A DNA stretch of 64,000 nt from AC-32 sp963813435 (GTDB taxonomy: Bacteria; Actinomycetota; Thermoleophilia; Gaiellales; Gaiellaceae), in contig CAWEYY010000003.1 in NCBI GenBank assembly GCA_963813435.1, forward strand, positions 1,178,001 to 1,242,000, in the 5' to 3' direction. The notes under the pieces are model-generated. The model was not told the DNA's origin. It saw only the letters and a list, made by a program, of their open reading frames with translations, and ran no database searches. Positions within the stretch are counted from its first letter, which is position 1, and each line of letters begins with the position of its first letter. Position numbers and translations under genes: made by a program. Shown piece by piece: positions 16,573 through 25,196 of the stretch.

Positions 16573-17337
16573 ATGGCCGACGACCTCACGGGCCAGGTCG
16601 CGCTCGTCACCGGCGGTGGGCGGGGGATCGGCGCATCGATCGCGCGAGAGCTCGCCTCGGCAGGCGTACGCGTGGCCGTCGCAGCGCGAACCCACGCGCA
16701 GGTGGACGAGGTCGCGCGGGAAATCGACGGGCTCGCGCTGGAGGTCGACGTGACCGATCGTGCAGCCGTCGAGCGGATGGTCGACGAGACCGAGAGTGTG
16801 CTCGGCCCGATCGACCTCCTCTGCGCCAACGCGGGCATCGGCGGCAACGCGGAGTTCTGGGAAAGCGACCCCGACGAGTGGTGGAGCGTGTTCGAGGTGA
16901 ACGTCCTCGGCGTCTACCTGAGCACGCGGACCGTCGTCCCGCGCATGCTCGAGCGCGGCAGCGGCCGGATCGTGATCACGGGCAGCGGCGCCGGCTACCT
17001 CCCGGGCGCGAGCAACACCGCCTACACCTCGAGCAAGGCCGCGGTCAACCGCTTCGCCGAGACCCTTGCTCTCGCGCTGAAGGACACGCCCGTCCGCGTG
17101 TTCCTGATCAGCCCCGGCCTGGTCCGGACGGAGATGACGAGCGGCTTCTTCTCGGACGACGCGCCCTGGACGCCGCCCGAGCTCGCACCCCAGCTGGTGC
17201 ACGTGCTCGCGTCTGGACGGGCGGACGCGCTCGCCGGCCGCTACCTCCACGCCGAGCACGACGACATCGAGGATCTGATCCGCCGAGCCGATGAGATCGA
17301 GCGTGACGACCTCAACGCGATTCGCCTCCGCCGCTAG
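16573..17337 (+). CDS. Short-chain dehydrogenase/reductase (SDR)
   Basis: The 254-residue protein is a classical SDR: the NAD(P)-binding TGGGRGIG near residue 14, the structural NAG in CANAGIGG, a catalytic Ser in VITGSGAG and the YTSSK (YxxxK) catalytic pair, followed by SPGLVRTEM. It is a soluble oxidoreductase of unknown substrate. The sequence AAR in VAVAARTH at the end of the second strand suggests NADPH preference. It follows the HAD gene on the same strand. Confidence 0.9.
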   Translation: MADDLTGQVALVTGGGRGIGASIARELASAGVRVAVAARTHAQVDEVAREIDGLALEVDVTDRAAVERMVDETESVLGPIDLLCANAGIGGNAEFWESDPDEWWSVFEVNVLGVYLSTRTVVPRMLERGSGRIVITGSGAGYLPGASNTAYTSSKAAVNRFAETLALALKDTPVRVFLISPGLVRTEMTSGFFSDDAPWTPPELAPQLVHVLASGRADALAGRYLHAEHDDIEDLIRRADEIERDDLNAIRLRR

Positions 17338-17351
17338 CCTCCGCGGCCGGA

Positions 17352-17376
17352 GGTTTTCGACTGATAGTCTAAAACC
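17352..17376. promoter_or_regulatory. 25-bp palindrome upstream of nadE
   Basis: The arms are GGTTTT-C-GACT and AGTC-T-AAAACC around GAT, with a single internal mismatch. The element ends 6 bp before the nadE ATG. It also holds a possible -10 (TAGTCT, 17365-17370), so the transcript may be leaderless and a bound repressor would block initiation. Position and symmetry suggest an NAD-responsive operator of the NrtR/NadQ kind; the regulator gene is not in the window. Confidence 0.6.
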
Positions 17377-17382
17377 AGGCCA

Positions 17383-19098
17383 ATGAGACTCGCGCTCGCG
17401 CAGATCAACACGACCGTCGGCGACCTCGACGGCAATCGCGAGCGGATCCTGCAAGCGCTCGCCGAGGCACGAGAGGCCGACGCCGACGTCGCCCTCTTCC
17501 CCGAGCTCGCCGTCACCGGGTACCCGCCCGAGGATCTCCTGCTTCGCCCCGGGTTCGTCCGGGCGGCCGAGGCGTCGCTGCGCTCGATCGCCGAGGAGAC
17601 GCACGGAATCGCCGCGCTCGTCGGCTTCCCGCACTTCGACCGCGACCTCTACAACGCGTGCGCCGTCTGCGTGGACGGCGAGGTGAAGGCGATCTACCGC
17701 AAGCGCTTCCTGCCCAACTACGGCGTCTTCGACGAGGACCGCTACTTCGCGCCGGGCCGCGACCTCTTGCTGCTCCAGCACGGCGAGACGCTGATCGGCC
17801 CCACCATCTGCGAGGACCTCTGGCAGCCGGGACCACCCGCGACCGACCTCGCGCTGGCCGGCGCTCAGCTGCTCGCGAACATCTCCGCGTCGCCGTTCCA
17901 TCTCGGCCGCGACCAGGAACGAGAGGAGATGTTTGCGACACGCGCGCGCGACAACGCATGCCTGATCGCGTTCTGCAACGCGGTCGGCGGGCAGGACGAG
18001 CTGATCTTCGACGGCCACTCGTTCGTGCTCGACGAGGAGGGCCAGGTCCTCGCCAGGGCGCCGGGTTTCGAGGAGGCCCTGCTCGTCGTCGACGTCGAGC
18101 CGGTCGAGGCCGTGGGCCGACGTTTGCGGGACGTGCGCCGACGCGCGCTCGCGCGCGAGCGCGGGACCGTCCCGGAGCCGGCAGTCGTGCCGATCGGCTC
18201 GCCGCGACCGAAGACGCGGGAAGTCGAGCCGCTCGTCGCGCCGAGGCTCGAGGAGCTCGAGCAGATGCGCCAGGCGCTCGAGCTCGGACTGCGGGACTAC
18301 GTGGACAAGAACCGTTTCGCCGAGGTGACGATCGGCGTCTCGGGCGGGATCGACTCCGCGGTGACCGCGGTGCTCGCGGTCGAGGCGCTGGGGTCGAAGC
18401 GCGTCCATCTCGTCTCGATGCCTTCACGGTTCTCGTCCTGCGAGACGCAGCGCGACGCGCGCAGGCTTGCCGAGAGCCTCGGCACCGACTTCCGCGAGCT
18501 TCCGATCGACGAGGTCGTGACCGCGGCCGAGGGCGCGCTGGCCCAGAGTTTCGAGGGCCGGGAGCGCGACCTCACCGAGGAGAACCTCCAGGCGCGGGTC
18601 CGGGGGCTCCTCCTGATGGCGCTCTCGAACAAATTCGGCTGGCTCGTCGTCACGACCGGGAACAAGTCGGAGCTCTCCGTCGGCTACGCGACGCTCTACG
18701 GTGACATGGCCGGCGGCTTCGCGCTCCTCAAGGACGTGTTCAAGACCGACGTCTTCCGCCTCGCGGACCACCTGAACGCGCGCGCCGGCCGCGAGGTCAT
18801 CCCCGCGTCGATCATCGAGCGCCCGCCGACCGCCGAGCTGCGCGAGAACCAGCTCGACGAGGACTCGCTCCCGCCCTACTCCGAGCTCGACCGCGTGCTC
18901 GAGGAGTACGTCGAGCACGACCGCACGGCCGAGGAGCTCTCCTCCGACGGCTTCGACGCCGAGGTCGTCGAGCGCGCCGTCGGGCTGATCGACCGGGCCG
19001 AGTACAAGCGGCGTCAGGCCCCGCCTGGCGTTCGCCTCACGCCAAAGGCATTCGGCCGCGACCGGCGCACGCCGATCACGAACGCCTGGCGCGGCTAG
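17383..19098 (+). CDS. nadE: Glutamine-dependent NAD+ synthase
   Basis: The enzyme amidates deamido-NAD to NAD with ammonia from glutamine. The N-terminal ~260 residues form a nitrilase-type glutaminase with the triad Glu (LFPELAVTGYPPED), Lys (YRKRFLPNYGVFDE) and Cys (PTICEDLWQP). The C-terminal synthetase has the ATP-pyrophosphatase motif SGGIDSA near residue 320 and TTGNKSELSVGYATLYGDMAGGF. Its 571 residues are typical. There is no Shine-Dalgarno sequence; a palindrome sits just upstream. Its stop overlaps the stop of the convergent LysR gene by 2 bp. Confidence 0.95.
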   Translation: MRLALAQINTTVGDLDGNRERILQALAEAREADADVALFPELAVTGYPPEDLLLRPGFVRAAEASLRSIAEETHGIAALVGFPHFDRDLYNACAVCVDGEVKAIYRKRFLPNYGVFDEDRYFAPGRDLLLLQHGETLIGPTICEDLWQPGPPATDLALAGAQLLANISASPFHLGRDQEREEMFATRARDNACLIAFCNAVGGQDELIFDGHSFVLDEEGQVLARAPGFEEALLVVDVEPVEAVGRRLRDVRRRALARERGTVPEPAVVPIGSPRPKTREVEPLVAPRLEELEQMRQALELGLRDYVDKNRFAEVTIGVSGGIDSAVTAVLAVEALGSKRVHLVSMPSRFSSCETQRDARRLAESLGTDFRELPIDEVVTAAEGALAQSFEGRERDLTEENLQARVRGLLLMALSNKFGWLVVTTGNKSELSVGYATLYGDMAGGFALLKDVFKTDVFRLADHLNARAGREVIPASIIERPPTAELRENQLDEDSLPPYSELDRVLEEYVEHDRTAEELSSDGFDAEVVERAVGLIDRAEYKRRQAPPGVRLTPKAFGRDRRTPITNAWRG

Positions 19099-19988
19099 AC
19101 CGAAGGCATAGGCAGGAAGCTCTCTCGCAGTAGCTCAAGGAACCGATCTGCCGGTGGCGTTAGCGGTACGTCGCGCGCCGTCACCACGGCGATCGTCCGA
19201 GGGAGCCGCCAGCGAGCCACGTCCAGGATCGCAAGCGTGCCCGTCGCGAGTTCTCGCTCGAGTGCGAAACGGCTGATCGCGGCGATTCCGGCTCCCGACG
19301 CCACGGCGAGCTTCACGCCCTCCCAGGAAGGCAGCTCGAGCGTCCGAACCGCGCGGAGGCCGACCTGCCAGCGTGCCGCCTCGACCGCCTCACGCGTCGC
19401 CGATCCCTCCTCGCGTGAGATCCAGGTCAGGCCCTCGAGCTCCTTCGCGCGAAGACGCCGGCCGCCGAGCCGCGGCGGCCCCACCAGCACGACTTCGTCG
19501 TCGACGACGGGCTCGCTCTCGAGCTCCGGCGGAACCGTGAGACCACCGACGACGGCCAGCTCGACCTCGTGCGCGCGGACGAGCTCGAGCGCGCCGCCAG
19601 ACGTAGAAACTCGGAAGTCGAGCTCGACGGCGGGGTACTGCTCGTGGAAGCGTGCGATGACCGCGGGCAGGAGGTAGGTGCCGGGAATCCCCGAGGCGGC
19701 CAGCGCGAGCGTCCCAAACTGCGCATCGCCGCCCCCGGCAAGCGCTCGCTGCGCGTTTCCGAGCAGCGCCTCAGCCCGCAGGACGTAGTCGGCGAGCACC
19801 TCACCGGCCGGCGTCAGCACCGCGCCACGGCGATCCCGGACGAGGAGCGGGGTGCCAAGCTCGTCCTCGAGCAGCGCGACATGCTTCGACACCGCCGGCT
19901 GACTGACGTGCAGATCATCGGCCGCTCGGGAGAACGAGCCCTCGCGAGCGACGGCGGCGAATGCGCGAAGCCGCGCCTCCAATTCCAT
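19095..19988 (-). CDS. LysR family transcriptional regulator
   Basis: The 297-residue protein has the N-terminal winged HTH of the LysR family (LRAFAAVAREGSFSRAADDL, HVSQPAVSKHVALLEDELG) and a two-lobed effector domain (FGTLALAASGIPGTYLLP, SGAGIAAISRFALERELATG), similar to the CysB/CbbR-type group. It is divergent from the beta-propeller gene, with an ATACA-N14-TGTAT inverted repeat between them, the usual arrangement for autoregulation and control of the neighbour. The effector is unknown. Confidence 0.92.
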   Translation of the reverse strand: MELEARLRAFAAVAREGSFSRAADDLHVSQPAVSKHVALLEDELGTPLLVRDRRGAVLTPAGEVLADYVLRAEALLGNAQRALAGGGDAQFGTLALAASGIPGTYLLPAVIARFHEQYPAVELDFRVSTSGGALELVRAHEVELAVVGGLTVPPELESEPVVDDEVVLVGPPRLGGRRLRAKELEGLTWISREEGSATREAVEAARWQVGLRAVRTLELPSWEGVKLAVASGAGIAAISRFALERELATGTLAILDVARWRLPRTIAVVTARDVPLTPPADRFLELLRESFLPMPSV

Positions 19989-19999
19989 TACCTGCGGTT

Positions 20000-20023
20000 A
20001 TACAAGATGTTCCAAAGATGTAT
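20000..20023. promoter_or_regulatory. LysR-type operator candidate
   Basis: ATACA at 20000-20004 and TGTAT at 20019-20023 are exact inverted repeats separated by 14 bp, 11 bp upstream of the LysR start codon. LysR-family sites are commonly short dyads of this size. The site lies directly against the predicted promoter of the beta-propeller gene. Confidence 0.5.
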
Positions 20024-20052
20024 TTGAGTTGAGATCGACCTCGGCGTACTCT
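20024..20052 (+). promoter_or_regulatory. Promoter candidate for the beta-propeller gene
   Basis: TTGAGT (20024-20029) and TACTCT (20047-20052) have a 17-bp spacer and lie 67 bp upstream of the ATG. The -35 box adjoins the LysR-type dyad, so activation or repression by that regulator is plausible. Confidence 0.45.
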
Positions 20053-20118
20053 GGAGCGGAGTCACGGCGGCTCCATTCCCGCAGCAGTCGCCGGGCCGCT
20101 ACCGCAGAGGAGGTTCTC

Positions 20119-21177
20119 ATGCGCAGGCTTGCGCTGATCTCAGTGCTGGTCGCGGGCGCGCTCGCGCTCGCGGCGATAGGCGCCGTTGCCGGACGAGGCG
20201 GCGAGACGAAGCGCCTTCACACGCGAGGCACCGTGTGGGCCGTCGAGCGGTTCGACGGCAACCAGAACACGCTCGCCGCCTTCGACGCAGGCACGGGCAG
20301 GGTGCTCGGCGTCATCCCCATCGGCCGTCGGCCGATCAGCGTCATCGCGCCGCGTCATACCGGCAAGGTCTACACGGCCGACGAGCGGAGCGATCAGCTG
20401 AGCGTGCTCTCGAAGACCGACTTCAAAATCGTGAAGACGATCTCGACGGGCACCGCTTCGTTTCCGCACCACATGGTGGCGAGCCGGAACGGAAGATTCC
20501 TGTACTTCGGTCGCTACAACACGAACACCGTCGGGGTCGTCGACACCAGCAGCGACGAGATGGTCTCGACGTGGACGGCGAGCTACAACCCGCTCGCGAA
20601 GACGCATGCCGTCTGGATCACGAGGAACGGCAGGGACCTGTACGCGACTAACGAGGTCGCGAACTCGGTCTCGAAGCTCGACGCCCGGACGGGTGAGCTG
20701 CTCTGGGAGTTCCCGATCGGCAATCGGCCGAGCGAGGTTCTCGTGACCCGGGACGGCGAGACCGCCTACGTGACAGTGCGAAACGACAACAGAGTGAAGG
20801 CCCTGGATGTCTCAGGCGAGATCCCCGTGCTCGTCTCGGACACGTTCATCGGCGTCCAGCCGGACACGATGCAGCTGACGAAGAACGGCAAGACGCTCGT
20901 CGTCGGCCTGCGCTCGATTCCATCGCAGATGGCAGTGATGGACACGGGGTCGCTCGAGGTCCGCTTCGTAGCCTTCGCCGGTTTCGGGATCAGCGGCCAT
21001 CAGTGGCTCTCGGGGAACGACAGGTACACGTTCATCGCCCTGGAGAGCATCGATCTCACCAGGCCCGGAGCGATCGGGGTCGTCGAAAATCGGACGCGTG
21101 AGATCGTCGCGACCTGGCCGTACCCGGGCGGACCCTGGCCGCACGGAGTGTTCTACGAGCGGCACGTGCTGCGGTAG
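20119..21177 (+). CDS. Secreted YncE-like beta-propeller protein
   Basis: The 352-residue protein has an N-terminal signal peptide (LALISVLVAGALALAAIGAVAG) and about seven repeats of the 40-residue YVTN/YncE beta-propeller type, for example VLGVIPIGRRPISVIAP, KTISTGTASFPHHMVAS and FPIGNRPSEVLVT with RDGETAYVT. It should be extracytoplasmic; members of the family bind partners or surfaces and no enzyme motif is visible. The ATG at 20119 is preceded by GAGGAGG at good spacing, so longer forms of this frame are not used. It is divergent from LysR. Confidence 0.85.
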   Translation: MRRLALISVLVAGALALAAIGAVAGRGGETKRLHTRGTVWAVERFDGNQNTLAAFDAGTGRVLGVIPIGRRPISVIAPRHTGKVYTADERSDQLSVLSKTDFKIVKTISTGTASFPHHMVASRNGRFLYFGRYNTNTVGVVDTSSDEMVSTWTASYNPLAKTHAVWITRNGRDLYATNEVANSVSKLDARTGELLWEFPIGNRPSEVLVTRDGETAYVTVRNDNRVKALDVSGEIPVLVSDTFIGVQPDTMQLTKNGKTLVVGLRSIPSQMAVMDTGSLEVRFVAFAGFGISGHQWLSGNDRYTFIALESIDLTRPGAIGVVENRTREIVATWPYPGGPWPHGVFYERHVLR

Positions 21178-21182
21178 CAGCG

Positions 21183-21213
21183 GGCGGGGAGGGCGCTCAG
21201 CGCTCTCCCCGCC
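21183..21213. terminator. Bidirectional hairpin between convergent genes
   Basis: The stem GGCGGGGA-GGGCGC pairs with GCGCTC-TCCCCGCC (14 pairs including one G-U) around a TCA loop. It sits 5 bp after the beta-propeller stop and 12 bp from the stop of the opposing glycosylase-Nudix gene, and probably serves both. There is no T-run. Confidence 0.7.
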
Positions 21214-21225
21214 ACCTGTAGCTGT

Positions 21226-22224
21226 CTAGACGCCCGCGTCGAAGGGCTCGCGCGGCGGCCCGTTCTCCTCGAGATCGCGCAGCAGCTCCGGGAGCCGCCT
21301 TGGCGCGAGCTCCTCGGAGGTCGCCTCGAGCTGGTCGAGCGTCCACCAGCGGATCTCCGCAACGTTCTCCTCGGTCAGGTCGATGCTCGGCTTCGGCTCG
21401 TGCTTCGGGACGCGGACGAGCCACACCCGCTCGCGCTGGCGGATGATGCGGCCGGCCCAGCCGAACGTGTGCTCGCGCCGCCAGACCTCCGGGCCGAGCT
21501 CGAACTCCGTGAGCCCGATCTCCTCGGCGAGCTCGCGGCGCAGGGCGACCCCGACGTCTTCGCCCTCCTCGATCCCGCCGCCCGGGTTCGCCCACCACGT
21601 CTGGCCGGTGACGTCGCGGAACTGGACGAGCAGGGCCCGGCCTGCGTCGTCGACGACGAGGGCGCGCACCGCGGGGCGATCGACCGGCTCGAGCCACTCG
21701 TTCAGCGCGCTGAACCACTTCAGGCGCTCCGCGTAGCGGACGGCGGCGTTCGCCGGTGAGGTCGACGGCAGGACGTAGGTGCCGACGTCGTCGAGCGTCT
21801 CCTCCTGCGGGCCGTGCTCGACCCGTCTGCCGAACGCGCCGCGGAACGCCTCCTTCCCGACGAACGCGATCGCCCGCGGGTGGTACTCGAGCGCGAGCTC
21901 CAGGAGCCGTTCGTGCGAGCCGGCGAAATCGGCGCGGCGCAGGTCGCTCGAGCCGCGCGTCGTCTTATGGGCCGCGTTCGTCAGCCCGATGCCGAGCTCG
22001 AGCACCGAGAACTGCTCGTCGGGCGCGTAGAGCCTGGGCGTGAAGCCTGCGTCGTGCAGGAGCCGCCAGAAGTCGTTGCGAGGGTTGGCGAAGTGCGCGC
22101 CGGCCTCCGCGGAGACGAAGCCCGGGTTGATCCCGCAGAAGACAACGCGCAGGCCGGGCGCTAGGACATCCGGAACACTCCGAGGAGCGTTTGGCGCGGA
22201 ACCTCGACGCTTTCGACCGCTCAT
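21226..22224 (-). CDS. Fusion of Mug-type uracil-DNA glycosylase and Nudix hydrolase
   Basis: Residues about 15-180 form a mismatch-specific uracil/thymine DNA glycosylase (Mug/TDG) domain, with FCGINPGFVSAEAGAHFANP (active-site motif GINPG) and VLPSTSPANAAVRY. Residues about 185-320 form a Nudix domain, with the box GGGIEEGEDVGVALRRELAEEIGL complete at its key Gly, Glu and REL-EE positions. One product could thus remove mispaired or damaged bases and clear damaged nucleotides. Stand-alone Mug and Nudix proteins are the rule, and no frame break is seen. Its start codon abuts a stable hairpin and lacks a clear ribosome-binding site. Confidence 0.88.
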   Translation of the reverse strand: MSGRKRRGSAPNAPRSVPDVLAPGLRVVFCGINPGFVSAEAGAHFANPRNDFWRLLHDAGFTPRLYAPDEQFSVLELGIGLTNAAHKTTRGSSDLRRADFAGSHERLLELALEYHPRAIAFVGKEAFRGAFGRRVEHGPQEETLDDVGTYVLPSTSPANAAVRYAERLKWFSALNEWLEPVDRPAVRALVVDDAGRALLVQFRDVTGQTWWANPGGGIEEGEDVGVALRRELAEEIGLTEFELGPEVWRREHTFGWAGRIIRQRERVWLVRVPKHEPKPSIDLTEENVAEIRWWTLDQLEATSEELAPRRLPELLRDLEENGPPREPFDAGV

Positions 22225-22259
22225 TCAGACGGACGACGAGCAGAGCTCGCCGTCCTGAA
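22224..22259 (-). promoter_or_regulatory. Hairpin abutting the glycosylase-Nudix start codon
   Basis: Read on the minus strand, TTCA-GACGG...CGAGC pairs with GCTCG-CCGTC-TGAA around an AGA loop, with a 4-nt bulge and a 1-nt bulge. The stem ends at the first base of the ATG. It may limit initiation or be the 3' end of a transcript from upstream. The rest of 22260-22407 is GC-rich spacer in which I see nothing further. Confidence 0.4.
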
Positions 22260-22407
22260 GCCGGCACCGCAAGCGGCGCCTAGCGGCAGCGGGGGCGGCG
22301 CGTGGCGGTCGGCGCGCAGCGCCGCTCACAGCCGAGCGGCTTCGGGCGACGGCGGCTCACCCACGCGCGCCACGACCCCCGGGACCGGCCCCAGCGGGCG
22401 CACGTCC

Positions 22408-22596
22408 TCACGCGGCCAGCTCGGCCTCGCGCGAGTCGAGCCGGAGTTCGAACAGCTGACGCAGCTCCTCACCGCTGATCCGTGCCAGCTGCCTCTGGCG
22501 CTTGCGCTCCAGCCGGACGACTCGCACCATCTCGTCGCGCGACCCGTAGCAGCGGAGGTAGCACTCCTGCTCGGTCAACGGACGCAGTCGTCGCAC
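22408..22596 (-). CDS. Small conserved-looking basic protein, 62 residues
   Basis: GTG at 22596 opens a frame with the compact sequence RRLRPLTEQECYLRCYGSR, then VVRLERKRQRQ and a helical C-terminal half. The balance of charged and hydrophobic residues, two cysteines and a position filling an otherwise empty gap support a real gene. There is no good ribosome-binding site and no recognised domain. It lies between the glycosylase-Nudix gene and the ABC permease gene, all on the minus strand. Confidence 0.5.
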   Translation of the reverse strand: MRRLRPLTEQECYLRCYGSRDEMVRVVRLERKRQRQLARISGEELRQLFELRLDSREAELAA

Positions 22597-22643
22597 GACC
22601 GCAGCGTATGCGCGCCCTCGGACGGAAGACCGCTGCGCTCAGG

Positions 22644-25196
22644 TCACTCGTACTGGAGCGCTTCGAGGATGTTCAAACGCGCCGCCCGCCGCGCCGGGAA
22701 GGCGGCAGCGACCAGCCCGACGACGAGCGCCAAGAGGACGAAGATCACGAGCGAAAACACGGGCCAGGCGACGTTGATCTCATCTACGCGCGCGATCAGC
22801 AGCACCGCGAGCACGATCCCGAGCGCGATGCCGATTACAGCGCCGATGAGAGCCGTGATCACGCTCTCGTAGCGGATCATCCACCGAACCTGGGTTCGAG
22901 TCATTCCGACCGCCCGGAGCATGCCCAGCTCGCGGGTCCGCTCGAACACCGTCAGCACGAGCGTGTTGACGATGCCGAACAGGCTCACGATCACCGACAG
23001 GGCGAGCAGGACGTAGAGGACGTTCAGGATCTGGTTGATGCCCGCCGCCCGGTTCGTCTTGAACTCGTCCCGGTTCTGCACCTTTGCATTCGGGAAGCTC
23101 GCCAGCGCGCGGTCGAGCTTCTGTGTGTTGGCGTCCGTCACGCCGCCCGCGATGTTAAGGAACACGAACAGGTTCTGAGGCTGCGGGAAGAGGCGGTCGA
23201 AGGCGGCGCTGCCGATCGTGACCGGACCGAAGGGAGAGCCCCCTGCGGGCGGATCGAAGACGCCGGCCACCCGGAACGACTTGCGCTCGCCGGTAGGCAC
23301 CAGCACGCTGACGTTCGACCCCACCTTGAGGTCGTGGTTGTCGGCGAAGCTCTTCTCGACAAACGCGCCTGACGTCCCGAGCGAGTCGAGCACTGCCTGC
23401 GATCCCTGGCTCCAGTCGAGCGTGAAGATGCGAGATCCTCCCGGGTCGACGGCGCTCAACTCACGCTTTCCGCCGAGGATGCGAGCCTCGCCGGTCCGCA
23501 CGCCGACCAGGGCGGTCACGCCCGGGACCTTGCGGATAGGCGCCGAGACACTCACCGGAATCGGGGAGAAGTTGTTCTCCGCGGTCACCGCGTAGTCCGT
23601 CTGCCAGAGCTTGTCCACCGCGTCGAAGAACGTGCTCCTGATTCCCGCGGCCAGCATCGCCACGAGCGTGACGAGGGCGAGGCCGATCATCAGCGCCGCC
23701 GCGGTCGAGCCCGTGCGCTGCGGGTTCCGCTGCGTGTTCTCGCGGGCAAGCTCGCCGGACACACCGCCGAACCGGGCACCCGGTGCTCCGAGCACGTGGG
23801 CCAGGGGGACGACGAGGTGTGACGAGAACAGCGCGACGCCGAAGAAGATCAGCACGGTTCCGAGGCCCATGAAGAGCAGGACGGCGGTCGTCGAGAGACC
23901 GGGGCCGAAGAGCCCGTAGGCCAGCAGGGCGAAGCCGACAACCGCAAGCGTGATCGACCCGACTCCGCGGTAGCGGGCGAAGCGGCCGGGCGGCAGCTCG
24001 ACGCCTTCGCGCACGGCCGCGATCGGTGGCACGCGCGTCGCCCGAAAGGCCGGGCGCAGGCTGGCCAGGATCGTGACGCCGATCCCCACAACGAGGGCGA
24101 CGATCACCGTCCGCGTCTGGAGCAGGAGGCCGCTGTTCGGAAGCGTGAAGCCGAGTGAGTCGAAGAGCCAGAAGAGGCCCTTCGCAAGGCCGAGCCCGAC
24201 CAAGATGCCCACGACGGAAGCAAGAATCCCGACCGCCGCCGCCTCGATGAGCACGCTGATCCGCACCTGCCGGCGGGAGGCGCCGATCGTTCGGAGCGTG
24301 GCGAACTCGCGAGTGCGCTGGGCAACCGTGATCGAGATCGAGTTCGCGATCACAAACGCGCCCACGAAGAGCGCGATCCCGCCGAAGGCGAGCAGGAACG
24401 ACTGGAGGATGTTGAGGAACGACTTCGTGTCGCTCGCGTCCGACTCGGCCTGCGCCTCGCCGGTGCGCACTTGCGTCTGCGGAGGCAGGATCGTGCGGAT
24501 CTGGCTCACCAACTGCTGCTCGGAGACCCCGGGCTTGGACGCGACGCGGATCTGATCGAGCTCGCCGACCTTCTTGAACAGACGCTGTGCGGTCGGGAGG
24601 TCGAAGCCCGCGAGTGTCGCGCCGCCGATCGAGGCGGCAGCCCCGAAGTTCACGAGGCCGGAGACGCGAAGCGGCAAAGCCCGTCCCTGCGCCTCGACGC
24701 GAATCATCGAGCCCACCTTGATGTCCTTCTTGCCGGCAGTGGAGCGGTCGACCACCACTTCGCCGGATCCCGGCCAGTCGCCGTCGACGAGCGTGAGCGA
24801 GTTGAACTGAGGCTGAGAGGGATCGACCGAGAAACCGAGGTTCGGCGCACCGCCGAAGGCGATGACCTTTCCATTTCGGCCGATCAGCTGCGCCTCGCCG
24901 CCGACTCCTCCGACCGCCGCGGCCACCTCGGGCTGCCGCCGCACCTTCTGCAAGAGGGATTCGTCGAACGACGGCAGCTCAGTGTTTGACGTCGAGGATG
25001 TGATCGCGGAGCGGCCGGTGATGGCGGCATCCGTGCCGCGGTAGATGCCGGTGAAGATCGAGTCGAACGCGTTCGAGATCGAGTCGGTGAGGATGTACGT
25101 GCCGGTGACGGTCGCGACGCCGAGGACGATCGCGATCGCCGTGAGCGTTGCCCGGAGCTTGCGGCCCCAGAGTCCGCGCAGGGCAACCGCGATCAC
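22644..25196 (-). CDS. ABC transporter permease, MacB/FtsX type, duplicated core
   Basis: The 850-residue membrane protein begins MIAVALRGLWGRKLRATLTAIAIVLGV (helix 1 of the FtsX/MacB family), followed by a large extracytoplasmic domain. Helix bundles lie near 270-400 and at the C terminus (LLALSVIVSLFGIVNTLVL), with a second extracytoplasmic domain between them. The FtsX-type motif occurs twice (RTREFATLRTIGASRRQVR and RTRELGMLRAVGMTRTQVR), so both halves are present in one chain. The GTG start overlaps the ATPase stop as GTGA. Such systems export lipoproteins, peptides or antibiotics. Confidence 0.9.
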   Translation of the reverse strand: MIAVALRGLWGRKLRATLTAIAIVLGVATVTGTYILTDSISNAFDSIFTGIYRGTDAAITGRSAITSSTSNTELPSFDESLLQKVRRQPEVAAAVGGVGGEAQLIGRNGKVIAFGGAPNLGFSVDPSQPQFNSLTLVDGDWPGSGEVVVDRSTAGKKDIKVGSMIRVEAQGRALPLRVSGLVNFGAAASIGGATLAGFDLPTAQRLFKKVGELDQIRVASKPGVSEQQLVSQIRTILPPQTQVRTGEAQAESDASDTKSFLNILQSFLLAFGGIALFVGAFVIANSISITVAQRTREFATLRTIGASRRQVRISVLIEAAAVGILASVVGILVGLGLAKGLFWLFDSLGFTLPNSGLLLQTRTVIVALVVGIGVTILASLRPAFRATRVPPIAAVREGVELPPGRFARYRGVGSITLAVVGFALLAYGLFGPGLSTTAVLLFMGLGTVLIFFGVALFSSHLVVPLAHVLGAPGARFGGVSGELARENTQRNPQRTGSTAAALMIGLALVTLVAMLAAGIRSTFFDAVDKLWQTDYAVTAENNFSPIPVSVSAPIRKVPGVTALVGVRTGEARILGGKRELSAVDPGGSRIFTLDWSQGSQAVLDSLGTSGAFVEKSFADNHDLKVGSNVSVLVPTGERKSFRVAGVFDPPAGGSPFGPVTIGSAAFDRLFPQPQNLFVFLNIAGGVTDANTQKLDRALASFPNAKVQNRDEFKTNRAAGINQILNVLYVLLALSVIVSLFGIVNTLVLTVFERTRELGMLRAVGMTRTQVRWMIRYESVITALIGAVIGIALGIVLAVLLIARVDEINVAWPVFSLVIFVLLALVVGLVAAAFPARRAARLNILEALQYE

